Shown piece after piece: positions 5,045 through 13,662 of a stretch of 14,174 nt of DNA (positions are counted from its first letter, which is position 1; each line of letters opens with the position of its first letter). Source of the stretch: an uncultured Bryobacterales bacterium (lineage in GTDB: Bacteria; Acidobacteriota; Terriglobia; Bryobacterales; Bryobacteraceae); assembly GCA_937959285.1 (NCBI GenBank), contig CALGAR010000102.1:1-14174 (forward strand), written 5' to 3'. Made by a program: the position numbers and the translations under genes. The notes beneath the pieces are model-generated. The model had not been told where the DNA came from, did not search any database, and was given only the letters and a program-made list of their open reading frames with translations.

Positions 5045-7780
5045 ATGGTGAGCGATACTCCATTTGTTTCGTATGCTATCCTCCATCCGAGGTTCTACGA
5101 GAGCCTGAACCGATATCGACCCTCAGCAGAATACAGCGAAGTTGTACGTCAGTACCTTGACGACTCTTGGGTCATTACCGTTAACGGATTCTGGACAAAC
5201 TGCACACCACGACACTCAGCACGTCTCCAGCACGCCTGGAAGATACATGTATCAACTACCCCGAGCAACGCCAAGACGACGTTGCGAAGGGTTGTCCCAG
5301 TACTTGCTGATGAGCGAGTTGCTTTCAAGTTCTGCTCGGACGAGCGGATGCTTGTGCTGTCGCTTAGTAAGAACTGGTCCCAAGCACAAGCCGGCAAGAC
5401 GGTAGCGATATATCCTGAAAATGTCGAGCAGTTCAAACGTCTCCTTGAACGCCTCCACGCCGTGACCAGCGATTTAGCCGGCCCGTATGTTCTGTCTGAC
5501 CGTCCATACAGGGACAGTAGGGTCCTGTTCTATCGGTACGGCGAGCATTACGGGGTAGCAAAAGCGACGGAACGAGGTCGAATCACCCGCGGCTTCTACG
5601 TCGGGTCGGACGAATGGTACGCCGATGAACGGCTACCCTACTTTCGTTTACCTGCTGGTATCAAAGACCCGCTGAGCGATCAACCCCTGCCCGTGATGCC
5701 AGGCGAAGACGGTGTATATCTACAGCAGGGCCGCTACCAGGTCAGGCGCGCCTTTAAGTTCAACGCCGTCGGTGGCATCTATCTCGCAACGGATAGGATA
5801 ACTGGCCATGAGGTAGTCATTCGTGAGGCTCGCAAGTTTTTTGGGCCCGAACGGGACGGTCGTGACAGCGTTGCTCTTCTGGAGAAGGAGGCGCGCATTC
5901 TGAAGAAGCTTGCTCCCACTGGGCTGCTGCCACAGTTTGTTGATCTGTTTCAGGAGTGGGACCATACGTTCCTGGTGCAGGAAAAAGTAGAAGGAGAATC
6001 CTTATGGGGATATGCAATCAATTTCTACTTCACGCCGGGCTACACTCCGTCGGACACGTTGCGGGACTTGAGGGCGACGATTCGCAAGATAATACAAGGT
6101 CTTCAACTTGTTCACCGAGCTGGTGTCGTTTTAAGGGATCTCACCCGGAACAACATCCTGGTTACACGGGATGATCAGGTGCGCTTCATCGACCTCGAAT
6201 TCGCGTATGACATGGAGGCTGAGGAAACTCCAGTGCCCGGTTTTACCGCAGGCTACGCGTCGCCGGAGCAGCTAAGGAACGAAACGCCAAGTCCTGCTGA
6301 CGATTGTTATTCCCTCGGCGCTCTGATTCTCGATATCATCTGTTTTACGGCGGCTGGTCTGCCCCTAAATAGGGATGGCATACTGGCCGGCCTCAGGCAT
6401 ACTCTTCGTGATCTTCGCCTCCCTTCGGGCCTGTTCGACGTGGTGACCGGCCTGATTGAGGTGGATCCTGTAAAGCGTTGGGGGCTGGAGGAGGCGCTAC
6501 GGGCGATCGAGGCACTGCCGGAACCGAGAGACACTGCCGTCACCTTTCCTGCAGAGCCCAGGCGGGAGCCACCTTCACGCGTTTTGAGGTCGGAACTCAG
6601 GTCAACTCTGGATGGAGTACTGACATTTCTCGACGAGAGCGCTGATTTCTCACGCCTTGACCGGTTGTGGCCTGCGTCTCCTGAATTGTTTGTGACGAAC
6701 CCGGTAAGCCTCCAATACGGGGCAGCCGGACCTGCATTCCTGCTCCTGATGGCGAGAGGTGAAGTCCCGCAGAAGGTTGCCGATTGGATTGCGAACGCGG
6801 TGAGGACGTACCCGTGTCCGGCAGGTCTGTTCAGCGGCTACGCTGGTGCGGCGTTGCTGTTTCTCATGATGGGAAGGACCTCTGACGCATGTGAGATCCT
6901 TGCCTTAGCAGACCGCAATCCGGAATCCCGTTTCCGCCTACCAGGTCTATTTTATGGCGCCGCCGGGTGGGGACTAACGCAACTCCATTTTTGGGATGTG
7001 ACAGGAGACCGTGATTTCCTGAATCGCGCGTGCGAAGCCGGTGAGCACCTCATCGCAACATCGCATGATGCGGAGGAGGGTTGCTATTGGGAAACCGACG
7101 GCCAGACGCTGCTCGGGTACGGAGAAGGGCAGAGCGGGATTGCGTTGTTTCTAGTGTTCCTGTTTGGTGCCGTAGGTGATTCGCGATACCTCAAAGCTGC
7201 TACTCGCGCGATCGACTTCGATCTGTCGAAACGCCAGGAGCAGGGCACCAAATTGCTTTGGTATCCCCGAGCGGACGCCGCAGCCTGGCACCCGAAATCG
7301 CCACACATGTGGTTCGGAACTGCTGGCGTAGGGACGGCCGTTCTGCGTTGTTATACGGCTACAAACGATCCTCGATACCTCCACTTTGCTCGGTGGTGTG
7401 CGAACTCCATTGCTCATCGGTACACGAACAAGATCTGGCACAACTACGGTCTCGCCGGATTCGCTGAGTATATGCTGGATATGTATCAAACGCTGGGCGA
7501 GGAACGGTACCTGAATGACGCATATTACCTCGCCGAAGGAATGCTTCCGTATCGGGTCAGGGAAGGCAACGGACTTGCGTTCCCGGGAACCAATATGTTT
7601 CGCATATGCAGCGACTTCGGCGAAGGTACAGCCGGGATTGGGGTGCTTCTGCACAGGCTTCTAAACCCGAGCACGCCACGTCTCCTGATGCTCGACCACC
7701 TGCTGAAGAACCGAACATCAGAACTGCACACCGGCGTTTCGAACGGCCAAGCGACGGACACGGAGGTTGTCGGTGCATAA
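5045..7780 (+). CDS. lanKC: Class III lanthipeptide synthetase LanKC
   Basis: 911 residues from ATG 5045; GAGAGG lies 10 nt upstream and the protein begins like other LanKCs (VSYAILHPRFYESL). An in-frame extension upstream to 4934 has no support. Three domains install dehydro-residues and rings. (1) Phosphothreonine-lyase-like domain, ~1-210: WKIHVS (K66, H68), FKF (K95) and SDRPYRDSRVLFYRYG carry the expected catalytic Lys/His/Arg. (2) Ser/Thr kinase-like domain, ~230-490: VLRDLTRNN (D365, N370), FIDLEFA (D383) and YASPEQL; the ATP-binding Lys position in VVIREAR appears to be R260. (3) LanC-like cyclase domain, ~550-875: GYGEGQSG, MWFGTAGVG and HNYGLAG match LanC motifs, but the zinc-binding Cys/Cys/His positions are Phe757, Asn800 and a missing Cys-His pair, which marks class III and not class IV. 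Substrates are the two flanking precursors. Slightly longer than most class III enzymes. Confidence 0.94.
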   Translation: MVSDTPFVSYAILHPRFYESLNRYRPSAEYSEVVRQYLDDSWVITVNGFWTNCTPRHSARLQHAWKIHVSTTPSNAKTTLRRVVPVLADERVAFKFCSDERMLVLSLSKNWSQAQAGKTVAIYPENVEQFKRLLERLHAVTSDLAGPYVLSDRPYRDSRVLFYRYGEHYGVAKATERGRITRGFYVGSDEWYADERLPYFRLPAGIKDPLSDQPLPVMPGEDGVYLQQGRYQVRRAFKFNAVGGIYLATDRITGHEVVIREARKFFGPERDGRDSVALLEKEARILKKLAPTGLLPQFVDLFQEWDHTFLVQEKVEGESLWGYAINFYFTPGYTPSDTLRDLRATIRKIIQGLQLVHRAGVVLRDLTRNNILVTRDDQVRFIDLEFAYDMEAEETPVPGFTAGYASPEQLRNETPSPADDCYSLGALILDIICFTAAGLPLNRDGILAGLRHTLRDLRLPSGLFDVVTGLIEVDPVKRWGLEEALRAIEALPEPRDTAVTFPAEPRREPPSRVLRSELRSTLDGVLTFLDESADFSRLDRLWPASPELFVTNPVSLQYGAAGPAFLLLMARGEVPQKVADWIANAVRTYPCPAGLFSGYAGAALLFLMMGRTSDACEILALADRNPESRFRLPGLFYGAAGWGLTQLHFWDVTGDRDFLNRACEAGEHLIATSHDAEEGCYWETDGQTLLGYGEGQSGIALFLVFLFGAVGDSRYLKAATRAIDFDLSKRQEQGTKLLWYPRADAAAWHPKSPHMWFGTAGVGTAVLRCYTATNDPRYLHFARWCANSIAHRYTNKIWHNYGLAGFAEYMLDMYQTLGEERYLNDAYYLAEGMLPYRVREGNGLAFPGTNMFRICSDFGEGTAGIGVLLHRLLNPSTPRLLMLDHLLKNRTSELHTGVSNGQATDTEVVGA
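7761..7775 (+). promoter_or_regulatory. Ribosome-binding site that sets the ABC start
   Basis: CGGAGG (7761-7766) is inside the last codons of lanKC and ends 6 nt before GTG 7773. An upstream TTG at 7767 abuts it with no spacing. GTG 7773 is therefore the start, overlapping the lanKC stop by 8 nt and implying translational coupling. Confidence 0.75.
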
Positions 7781-9578
7781 AATACTGTCGATTGCGGAAC
7801 GGCTGAGCGTGGAACGCGCGAAATCGCAACTCGCGCTATCGCTCGGGCTGTGGCCGCGCATCAAGAGGAGCATGATATTCATGCGGCCTTACCGACTGCA
7901 ACTAGGAGCGTCGGTGGTGTTAATAGTGGCTGGCACTGCAATATCGCTGGCGCTGCCACTCGGCATCCGCGCACTGCTCGATACAGCGCTCAGGGACCGC
8001 GACGCCTCACTCCTTCACATCCTCGCTGGGGTGTTACTTGCCCTGTTTCTTGTCCGCTCATTGTTGTCCTTTATCGGGAGCTACGTTTTGCAGGTTACCG
8101 GAGAGCGCATTACGGTCGATCTTCGTCGCCAGCTGTTTGATCATCTCCACAAGCTCGATTTTCTCTACACGACTAACCGCAGGACGGGCGATCTCGCGAA
8201 TAGAGTTGTCGGAGATACAACATATATCCGAACACTTGTCAGTGAACAGATTGTCACGTCAGTCATCCAGGTGGTTCAGCTTTTAGGAGCAGTGGCCATA
8301 ATGGTAACAATTGACTTGCGTCTTAGCCTTCTCGTGCTTGTGCTAGCCCCGGCAACGACCGCGCTGTCGCATATTTTTGGACCGCGCATGCGTCAGGTCT
8401 CCCGAGAGTTGCAGGATCAGGTAGCTCGCGGCACGAGTATGGTCTTTGAATCGCTTTCGGGAATGCACGTCGTGAAGACCTTCGGACGCACGGAATATGA
8501 GTCGATCCGATTTGCTTCCGCTCTTGAGAGAGTCGCGGAGGTGTACAAGCAGTCCGTGCGCCTTCAGAGTGCATTTCGAGGAATCACTGGGCTGCTGACC
8601 ACGATGTCTTCGATCAGCATCTTCTGGTATGGCGGGGTGCAGGTGCTTGGCAACCGGCTCAGTGCTGGCGATCTTGTTGCGTTTCTCTTCTACTCTCAAG
8701 TGATCACCGCCTCGCTTGGACAACTGGCGCAGGTATACAGCAGTCTCAATGCATCTGTTGGATCGGCGGATCGTGTGTTCGAGGTGTTTGACGCGACGCC
8801 ATCCGTGAAAAACTCTCCACATGCAATCGAGCCCCATAAACTTCACGGTCACATCCGCTTCGAGAACGTTTCGTTCACATACGAAGGGCGGCAACCTACG
8901 CTTCACAATGTGAGCTTCGATGTGGAGCCGGGTGAGGTGCTTGCTCTTGTTGGCCCGAGCGGTGGTGGTAAGACCACTATTGTTCATCTCCTATTGCGGC
9001 TCTTCGATCCGTCCGCCGGCCGAATTCTTCTTGACGGCCACGACCTCCGCAACATTCGGCTGGAGTGGCTGTGGAAGCACTGTGCAGTTGTAGCTCAGGA
9101 TGTGTTCCTATTTGGCATGTCGGTACGCGAGAATATACGCTACGGCAGGCTGGACGCGACCGATGAAGAGGTAGAAGCTGCGGCACGCGCCGCCCAAGCC
9201 CATGAGTTCATCACGCAGCTTCCCGCCGGATACGACACAGAAATCGGCGAACGTGGCGCAAGGCTCAGTGGCGGACAGAAGCAAAGGATTGCGATCGCAC
9301 GGGCGTTTCTAAAGAACGCTCCGATTCTCGTGCTGGATGAGGCTACGTCCCACGTCGATGCTGCATCGGAGCAGCTTATCCAAGAAACCATCGAGCGTCT
9401 CGTAAAGGGCCGGACGACGATAGTGGTAGCTCACCGGCTCAGTACTGTCAGGTCTGCCGATCGTATACTAGTCATCCAGAACGGCTGTATTGTGGAGGCC
9501 GGCAGACATGATGAGCTGCTCGAGCATGGCCATCTTTATCATCGGCTTATAGAGAGTCAGGCGGCGGCATCTGCCTGA
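7773..9578 (+). CDS. lanT: ABC exporter (fused membrane and ATPase domains), lanthipeptide export
   Basis: 601 residues, a half-transporter expected to dimerise in the inner membrane. A short cytoplasmic lead (~38 residues) precedes a six-helix exporter domain (~45-325; hydrophobic runs such as LGASVVLIVAGTAISLALPL and LLHILAGVLLALFLVRSLL). The ATPase domain (~345-595) has Walker A GPSGGGKTT from 394, the Q-loop VVAQD (Q442), signature LSGGQ at 498-502, Walker B ILVLDE at 518-523 and the switch His554 (VVAHRLS). All motifs are intact. There is no N-terminal C39 peptidase domain, so it does not cleave the leader, as usual for class III clusters. It overlaps lanKC by 8 nt, so export of the modified peptide is the natural role; self-protection is an alternative. 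A decayed copy is at 76-286. Confidence 0.92.
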   Translation: MHKILSIAERLSVERAKSQLALSLGLWPRIKRSMIFMRPYRLQLGASVVLIVAGTAISLALPLGIRALLDTALRDRDASLLHILAGVLLALFLVRSLLSFIGSYVLQVTGERITVDLRRQLFDHLHKLDFLYTTNRRTGDLANRVVGDTTYIRTLVSEQIVTSVIQVVQLLGAVAIMVTIDLRLSLLVLVLAPATTALSHIFGPRMRQVSRELQDQVARGTSMVFESLSGMHVVKTFGRTEYESIRFASALERVAEVYKQSVRLQSAFRGITGLLTTMSSISIFWYGGVQVLGNRLSAGDLVAFLFYSQVITASLGQLAQVYSSLNASVGSADRVFEVFDATPSVKNSPHAIEPHKLHGHIRFENVSFTYEGRQPTLHNVSFDVEPGEVLALVGPSGGGKTTIVHLLLRLFDPSAGRILLDGHDLRNIRLEWLWKHCAVVAQDVFLFGMSVRENIRYGRLDATDEEVEAAARAAQAHEFITQLPAGYDTEIGERGARLSGGQKQRIAIARAFLKNAPILVLDEATSHVDAASEQLIQETIERLVKGRTTIVVAHRLSTVRSADRILVIQNGCIVEAGRHDELLEHGHLYHRLIESQAAASA

Positions 9579-9614
9579 CCTTTTTCTGTATGATTGCGAA
9601 GCGATAAAACGGCT

Positions 9615-12047
9615 ATGACCGAAATCTTCGAGGACTTCCGGCACACGATACGCGGATTGCTGCGGTCGCCCGCATATACAATCACATGCCTGCTCACGAT
9701 GACGATTGGCATCGGAGCAACCATCACGATACTGAGCGTCGTTTATTCAGTGCTGTTCAAGCCGCTGCCTTTTGCAGAGCCGGATCGACTGGTAGCGATC
9801 GCCCGTGAAGGCAGCACGCGCCTCAGCGGTCAAATCTTTCTGCAGATCCGGGAGCATGCGCGCAGCTTTGAACACGTTGTGGGTCAGAGCGGTCGCCTCG
9901 GCTGGAATGTGATCGCCGGGCAGGAAGCCGAGTATCTCGAGGGGTTCCGGATCTCCAGAGGTTACTTTGCCGCGCTGGGGATCCGGCCGGCGCTTGGCCG
10001 CGAGTTTACAGAGCAGGAAGATCAGCCGGGCGGCCCTAGCGCTGTAATCCTCAGCGGCGAGTTATGGCGGCGCCGGTTTCAGGAGCGCGCCGACGTTATC
10101 GGGACGACTGTTCTATTAGGCGGGGTGCCGCATACCGTCGTAGGGGTCATGCCGGCCGGCATCCAGACTTTCCCCGCTGCTGATATCTGGACGCCGCTGC
10201 GGGTTTCTCTGGCGGATAATTCGTGGAACTATGATGTGTTCGCCCGCTTACGCGGCGGCGTTACTGTCGCTCAGGCGGCGAGCGAGATCCAGTCATTGCG
10301 TGCCTCGCTCGTGGTGACCGGTCCCAACCGGGATACACAGCCGCCAGCTCTCATTGTCACGCCGTACCAGACCGCTCTCGTCGGGGACAAGAGCCGGGCG
10401 CTTTACGTTCTGCTGGCGGCAGTCACGCTGCTGCTCGTAATCGCGTGCGCGAACGTCGCTGCCCTGCAGCTGGTGCGCGGCACAGCCCGGTTGCGGGAGC
10501 TGGCAGTCCGAATCGCGCTCGGAGGACGCCGCCGGGTGGTGCAACTGTTGCTCGTCGAAGCAGCGGTCCACGCGGTTCTCGCCGCGTCCTTTGGTCTGGC
10601 GGCCGCCTTGTGGGCAATCCGCATTGCTCCGACGTTCGTGCCTGATGAACTCCTCGCTCAGACTCGTGTCAGCGTGGAGTGGCCGGTTGTGCTGGCATCG
10701 GTCGGGCTGGCCGTTGTGACGGTCGTTCTTTGTGCATTGGTGCCAGCTCTGGACCTTGCGCAGACCGGCATTCATACGGCGCTTCAGTCCGGAGCGGCCC
10801 GGCATACGGCCAGCGCTCACACCGTTCGCCGACTGCGGGTTATTGCCTCCGGGGAGATGGCCCTCACCGCTGTCTTGCTTGTCGCAGCGGGACTACTGAT
10901 CAAAACCTACACAAACATGCGCCGCGCCGAGCTCGGCTTCGATCCGCGGAATGTCCTTGTCGCATCGATGTCTCTGCGTGGCTCGCTCGATGGGATGGAG
11001 CCGCTGGCGTTCTTCGACCGAGCTCTGGCCCGCTTGCGGGAAGTGCCGGGTGTGGAAAGTGCGGCCGTTGCGAGCAGTATTCCGGTCGATCGCGGGCTCA
11101 ACCTCCCGATTGAATCCCCGCCGGAGCGTGCTTCGCGAGAGGTGACCTCGGTGGACTGGGTGTACGTATCTCCTGATTACTTCGAAACGCTTCGTATCCC
11201 GCTGCTGGGCGGTCGCCGGTTTACCCCGCATGACGGGAGCGCCGGCGCGCCGGTGGCCATTGTCAATGAGGCCTTTGCGCGCGAGTATTTCGGAGGGCCA
11301 GCGGCGCTTGGGCGGCAAATTCGTCTTGTCAAAGGTTTGCAAGGAGACCCGCCGCGTGAGATCGTCGGCATCGTGGGCAATGTAAAGAGCGCCAGTTCCG
11401 CGGCGCAATCCGACGCGCCAAATGCGCTCGCCGCAGCTGCGCCGCCAACGATCTATGTTCCGGTTGCTCAGGTGCCTCCTGGCCTCATGAACCTGGCGCA
11501 CAATTTTGTGCATGTTCATTGGATTGTCCGCGGACGCGGCATGGATGCGGAAACGCAAGCTGCCGTCAGAGCGACACTTGCAAGAGAGCAGCCTCTGCTT
11601 CCGGTCATCGGTTTGCGGTCCATGGCCGAAGTCGTCGCGGAAGCAATCGCGACCGAACGATTCCACGCGGTCATCGTCGCGGCGTTCGCGATCGTTGCGA
11701 TGATTCTCGCCGGCGTCGGCCTCTATGCGCTTTTTGCTTACAGCGTGAAGCAGCGTACGCAGGAAATCGGCATCCGGATGGCGCTGGGCGCCCGTCCTGC
11801 GGACATTGTTGCTCAATTTGGCCGGGAGGCCCTGAGCATTTCCGTGATCGCGATCGGCGCCGGTTTCGGTTTGGCCCTCGCGCTGTCGCGAGTTCTCCAA
11901 AGTGTCATTTGGGGAGTAGAGGCACTCGACCCGGGAACATACATTACTGCAGCCGGCTTGCTCGTACTCTGCGGGATTGCGGTAACTCTGGCGTCAGCCG
12001 GTCGTGCGGCACGCATTGACCCCGCTGACGCCCTGCGTTCGGAGTAG
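9615..12047 (+). CDS. ADOP-type duplicated MacB/FtsX permease
   Basis: 810 residues from ATG 9615 (the frame also opens at TTG 9594, but MTEIFEDFRHTIRGLLRSPAY is the typical start of this family and the remnant at 327 conserves the same Met). The protein has two tandem permease units. Unit one: N-terminal helix ~21-47, a periplasmic MacB-type domain ~50-255, then RLRELAVRIALGGRRR (292-) between membrane helices at ~262-288, ~310-335 and ~356-380. Unit two: helix ~410-430, a second periplasmic domain, then RTQEIGIRMALGARP between helices near the C-terminus. ADOP proteins have no fused or adjacent FtsE/MacB ATPase; the nearest ATPase is the exporter 36 nt upstream. In this operon it may act in immunity, sensing or transport of the peptide, which is inference. 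It looks more GC-rich than lanKC. Confidence 0.9.
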   Translation: MTEIFEDFRHTIRGLLRSPAYTITCLLTMTIGIGATITILSVVYSVLFKPLPFAEPDRLVAIAREGSTRLSGQIFLQIREHARSFEHVVGQSGRLGWNVIAGQEAEYLEGFRISRGYFAALGIRPALGREFTEQEDQPGGPSAVILSGELWRRRFQERADVIGTTVLLGGVPHTVVGVMPAGIQTFPAADIWTPLRVSLADNSWNYDVFARLRGGVTVAQAASEIQSLRASLVVTGPNRDTQPPALIVTPYQTALVGDKSRALYVLLAAVTLLLVIACANVAALQLVRGTARLRELAVRIALGGRRRVVQLLLVEAAVHAVLAASFGLAAALWAIRIAPTFVPDELLAQTRVSVEWPVVLASVGLAVVTVVLCALVPALDLAQTGIHTALQSGAARHTASAHTVRRLRVIASGEMALTAVLLVAAGLLIKTYTNMRRAELGFDPRNVLVASMSLRGSLDGMEPLAFFDRALARLREVPGVESAAVASSIPVDRGLNLPIESPPERASREVTSVDWVYVSPDYFETLRIPLLGGRRFTPHDGSAGAPVAIVNEAFAREYFGGPAALGRQIRLVKGLQGDPPREIVGIVGNVKSASSAAQSDAPNALAAAAPPTIYVPVAQVPPGLMNLAHNFVHVHWIVRGRGMDAETQAAVRATLAREQPLLPVIGLRSMAEVVAEAIATERFHAVIVAAFAIVAMILAGVGLYALFAYSVKQRTQEIGIRMALGARPADIVAQFGREALSISVIAIGAGFGLALALSRVLQSVIWGVEALDPGTYITAAGLLVLCGIAVTLASAGRAARIDPADALRSE

Positions 12048-12139
12048 TTCCAATTCAGTACGCGCCGCTTCGGATCCGCAGCCAGATGGCGGCGGAGAAC
12101 TTAGCCGTGGGCGAAACCCGCCTCATTCGTTGAGCTGCT
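12048..12139. other. Convergent intergenic spacer
   Basis: Separates the permease (+) from the small exported-protein gene (-). Contains only a weak hairpin, GTGGG-CGAAA-CCCGC (12105-12119), without a T-tract. A clear terminator is not visible. Confidence 0.4.
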
Positions 12140-12757
12140 TCAACGCTGCTCGAGAGAAGCTTTGATTTCACGGATGATCTCATCTATAGTCAATCCTTCG
12201 TATGCCTTACGAAGCGGGTCTGGCTGACTCGTGCGCAGCGTCATTCTGCCGTTATGAAACGGAAATAAACCAGACCAGACTCCCGTAACTACGTAACGGT
12301 TCTCAGTCGTAGGTAGGTTGGGTCGGTTATCTTTGTTCAAAAACAGCAGATACTTCTCTCCTGGCTCGACGAGTGAATACTGCATGGGTTGTATAGACAG
12401 TTCTCCTTTGGTTCCGCCGCGTTGTGCGATCACCAATGATCTCAAGTCTGCTGGTCCTTTGATTGTGCGCTCGACTTGGACCGCAGCGTCCGTTTCAAGA
12501 GACCGAATGCCAGTTTCGCGAACTGCGAGGATCGATGTTACCGTACCCTCCACGACAACATCGGCCATGTCATACAGGTGCTTGAGAGACCTGGGGATGT
12601 CCTTTGGAAGTGGGGTTATATAAAGTTGTCCGGCGCCTCGTATAGGCGGATCCTCTCCCCGCTTTCGTCTAGCATTGTTTTCTTGTGAATAGCCTTGGGG
12701 GACAACGATCAAGGCTATTAAGATAGCAGCGATGGAAGCGGTGCTTGTGTTCATCAT
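12140..12757 (-). CDS. Exported protein of unknown function
   Basis: 205 residues from ATG 12757, with AGGA about 9 nt upstream. An N-terminal signal peptide (hydrophobic AAILIALIVVPQGYS after a short start) predicts secretion, with cleavage near residue 24. The mature part has ADVVVEGTVTSI, then VQVERTIKG and LVEPGEKYLLFLNKD. That pattern resembles a compact beta-barrel family often encoded next to or fused to secreted matrixin-like proteases in bacteria; this comparison is from memory and not verified. It is the second gene of a - strand pair, 39 nt after the metalloprotease, so the two are probably co-transcribed and could act together, for example as a chaperone or inhibitor. No link to the lanthipeptide genes other than position. 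Confidence 0.72.
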   Translation of the reverse strand: MMNTSTASIAAILIALIVVPQGYSQENNARRKRGEDPPIRGAGQLYITPLPKDIPRSLKHLYDMADVVVEGTVTSILAVRETGIRSLETDAAVQVERTIKGPADLRSLVIAQRGGTKGELSIQPMQYSLVEPGEKYLLFLNKDNRPNLPTTENRYVVTGVWSGLFPFHNGRMTLRTSQPDPLRKAYEGLTIDEIIREIKASLEQR

Positions 12758-12796
12758 GTGCGTGAATCCTCACAGAAAACATTTGGATGTGACTAG

Positions 12797-13522
12797 TTAG
12801 TTGCTACATGTCGATGATAGGTTGCAGACCACACAAGCGGCACCTACGGTAGTCCAGCCGGAATACACGGTCGCAACCGCGCTGCCATCGCATGCCGTTG
12901 GGCCTGTTAGGGCACAATAGAATTCGTCATTAACGGACATGATTGTCGGGTCTGCACAGTTCTGGGCGCCGTTCCAGTTGGAAAGCCCAAAGAAGTGACC
13001 AAACTCGTGCGAGACTGTAATCTTCGTAACTCTGTTTACGGCATCTGCTGGGCTAATCCCCCAATAGCTTGCCCAATCGTACGCAGCCCCAGCGATGTTG
13101 TTCGGATTCAACTGTACATCCGCAACATATATGCGAGAAGTATTGAAGCAAATCTGCGAGCAGTTGGTGCTTCTATGCAAATAGCAAGCGCTGCCCCCAT
13201 TTCCATAATTGTAAACGGTAATTTGGCCTAGGATCGGCCCGATGTTATTGTCGTCCCAAATGCGAACATCGTTGTAGGTCTCGGCCGGCATAATGGTGGT
13301 AAAAGATTGGCGTGAATTCCATGCTGCCGCGCCTTCCGAAACTGCAGAAGTAGACAAGACTCCGGTGTAGGTCCATTCAAGTGTGGTGAAGGACCATCGT
13401 GGGGCGGAAGGAGTTATGGTGTTCGGACATGCACCCGAGGCCAGAGGAGCGAAACTTAGCGAGCATAGTATCCCAATAAACGCATTGTGTAGGGTCATGG
13501 ATCGAAAATATGTCAGTGTCAT
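12797..13522 (-). CDS. Secreted zinc metalloprotease with HExxH motif
   Basis: 241 residues from ATG 13522, chosen because GGAG lies ~9 nt upstream and the signal peptide follows directly (FIGILCSLSFAPLASGA); a longer frame to 13582 is unsupported. The mature protein has AAAWNSRQSF, similar to the N-terminal helix of matrixin-type enzymes, then the active site SHEFGHFFGLSNWN with H172, E173 and H176 and a Met-turn in TIMSVND (M195). In the usual HExxHxxGxxH/D motif the third zinc ligand is His or Asp; here the position is N182. Many Cys residues (for example CVVCNLSSTC at the end) suggest disulfides, consistent with an extracytoplasmic location. It may process proteins outside the cell; a role in removing the lanthipeptide leader is conceivable but unsupported. 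Its upstream region carries two palindromes. Confidence 0.83.
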   Translation of the reverse strand: MTLTYFRSMTLHNAFIGILCSLSFAPLASGACPNTITPSAPRWSFTTLEWTYTGVLSTSAVSEGAAAWNSRQSFTTIMPAETYNDVRIWDDNNIGPILGQITVYNYGNGGSACYLHRSTNCSQICFNTSRIYVADVQLNPNNIAGAAYDWASYWGISPADAVNRVTKITVSHEFGHFFGLSNWNGAQNCADPTIMSVNDEFYCALTGPTACDGSAVATVYSGWTTVGAACVVCNLSSTCSN

Positions 13523-13598
13523 TTGCGCTTCTCCGTAAAAAGATCGTGAACGGCTGTTAGCCAGATGGTGACAACATAGCACGAGTTGTTAGATGATG

Positions 13599-13616
13599 AG
13601 TTTGCATTTGCAAACT
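13599..13616. promoter_or_regulatory. Palindrome upstream of metalloprotease gene
   Basis: AGTTTGCA, TT, TGCAAACT: a perfect 8+2+8 inverted repeat 77 nt upstream of the metalloprotease start, in an AT-rich stretch. It suits an operator for a dimeric regulator; there is no T-run for a terminator. Confidence 0.5.
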
Positions 13617-13630
13617 TATGGAGCGGAAAG

Positions 13631-13645
13631 TGTTGCACTGCAACA
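13631..13645. promoter_or_regulatory. Second TTGCA/TGCAA palindrome
   Basis: TGTTGCA, C, TGCAACA: a perfect 7+1+7 inverted repeat. It shares the TTGCA...TGCAA arms with the site at 13599-13616, 14 nt away. The pair lies between the second regulator and the metalloprotease, so it may be that regulator's operator. Confidence 0.48.
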
Positions 13646-13662
13646 AGAAATAATAGTGGGTA

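Noticed and set aside
10293..11900. Long - strand frames (175 and 335 codons) across the permease
   Set aside because: GC-rich shadow frames opposite a permease with clear transmembrane and FtsX motifs.
13523..13582. 20-codon N-terminal extension of the metalloprotease
   Set aside because: Would precede the signal peptide with a hydrophilic stretch and has no ribosome-binding site, unlike ATG 13522.
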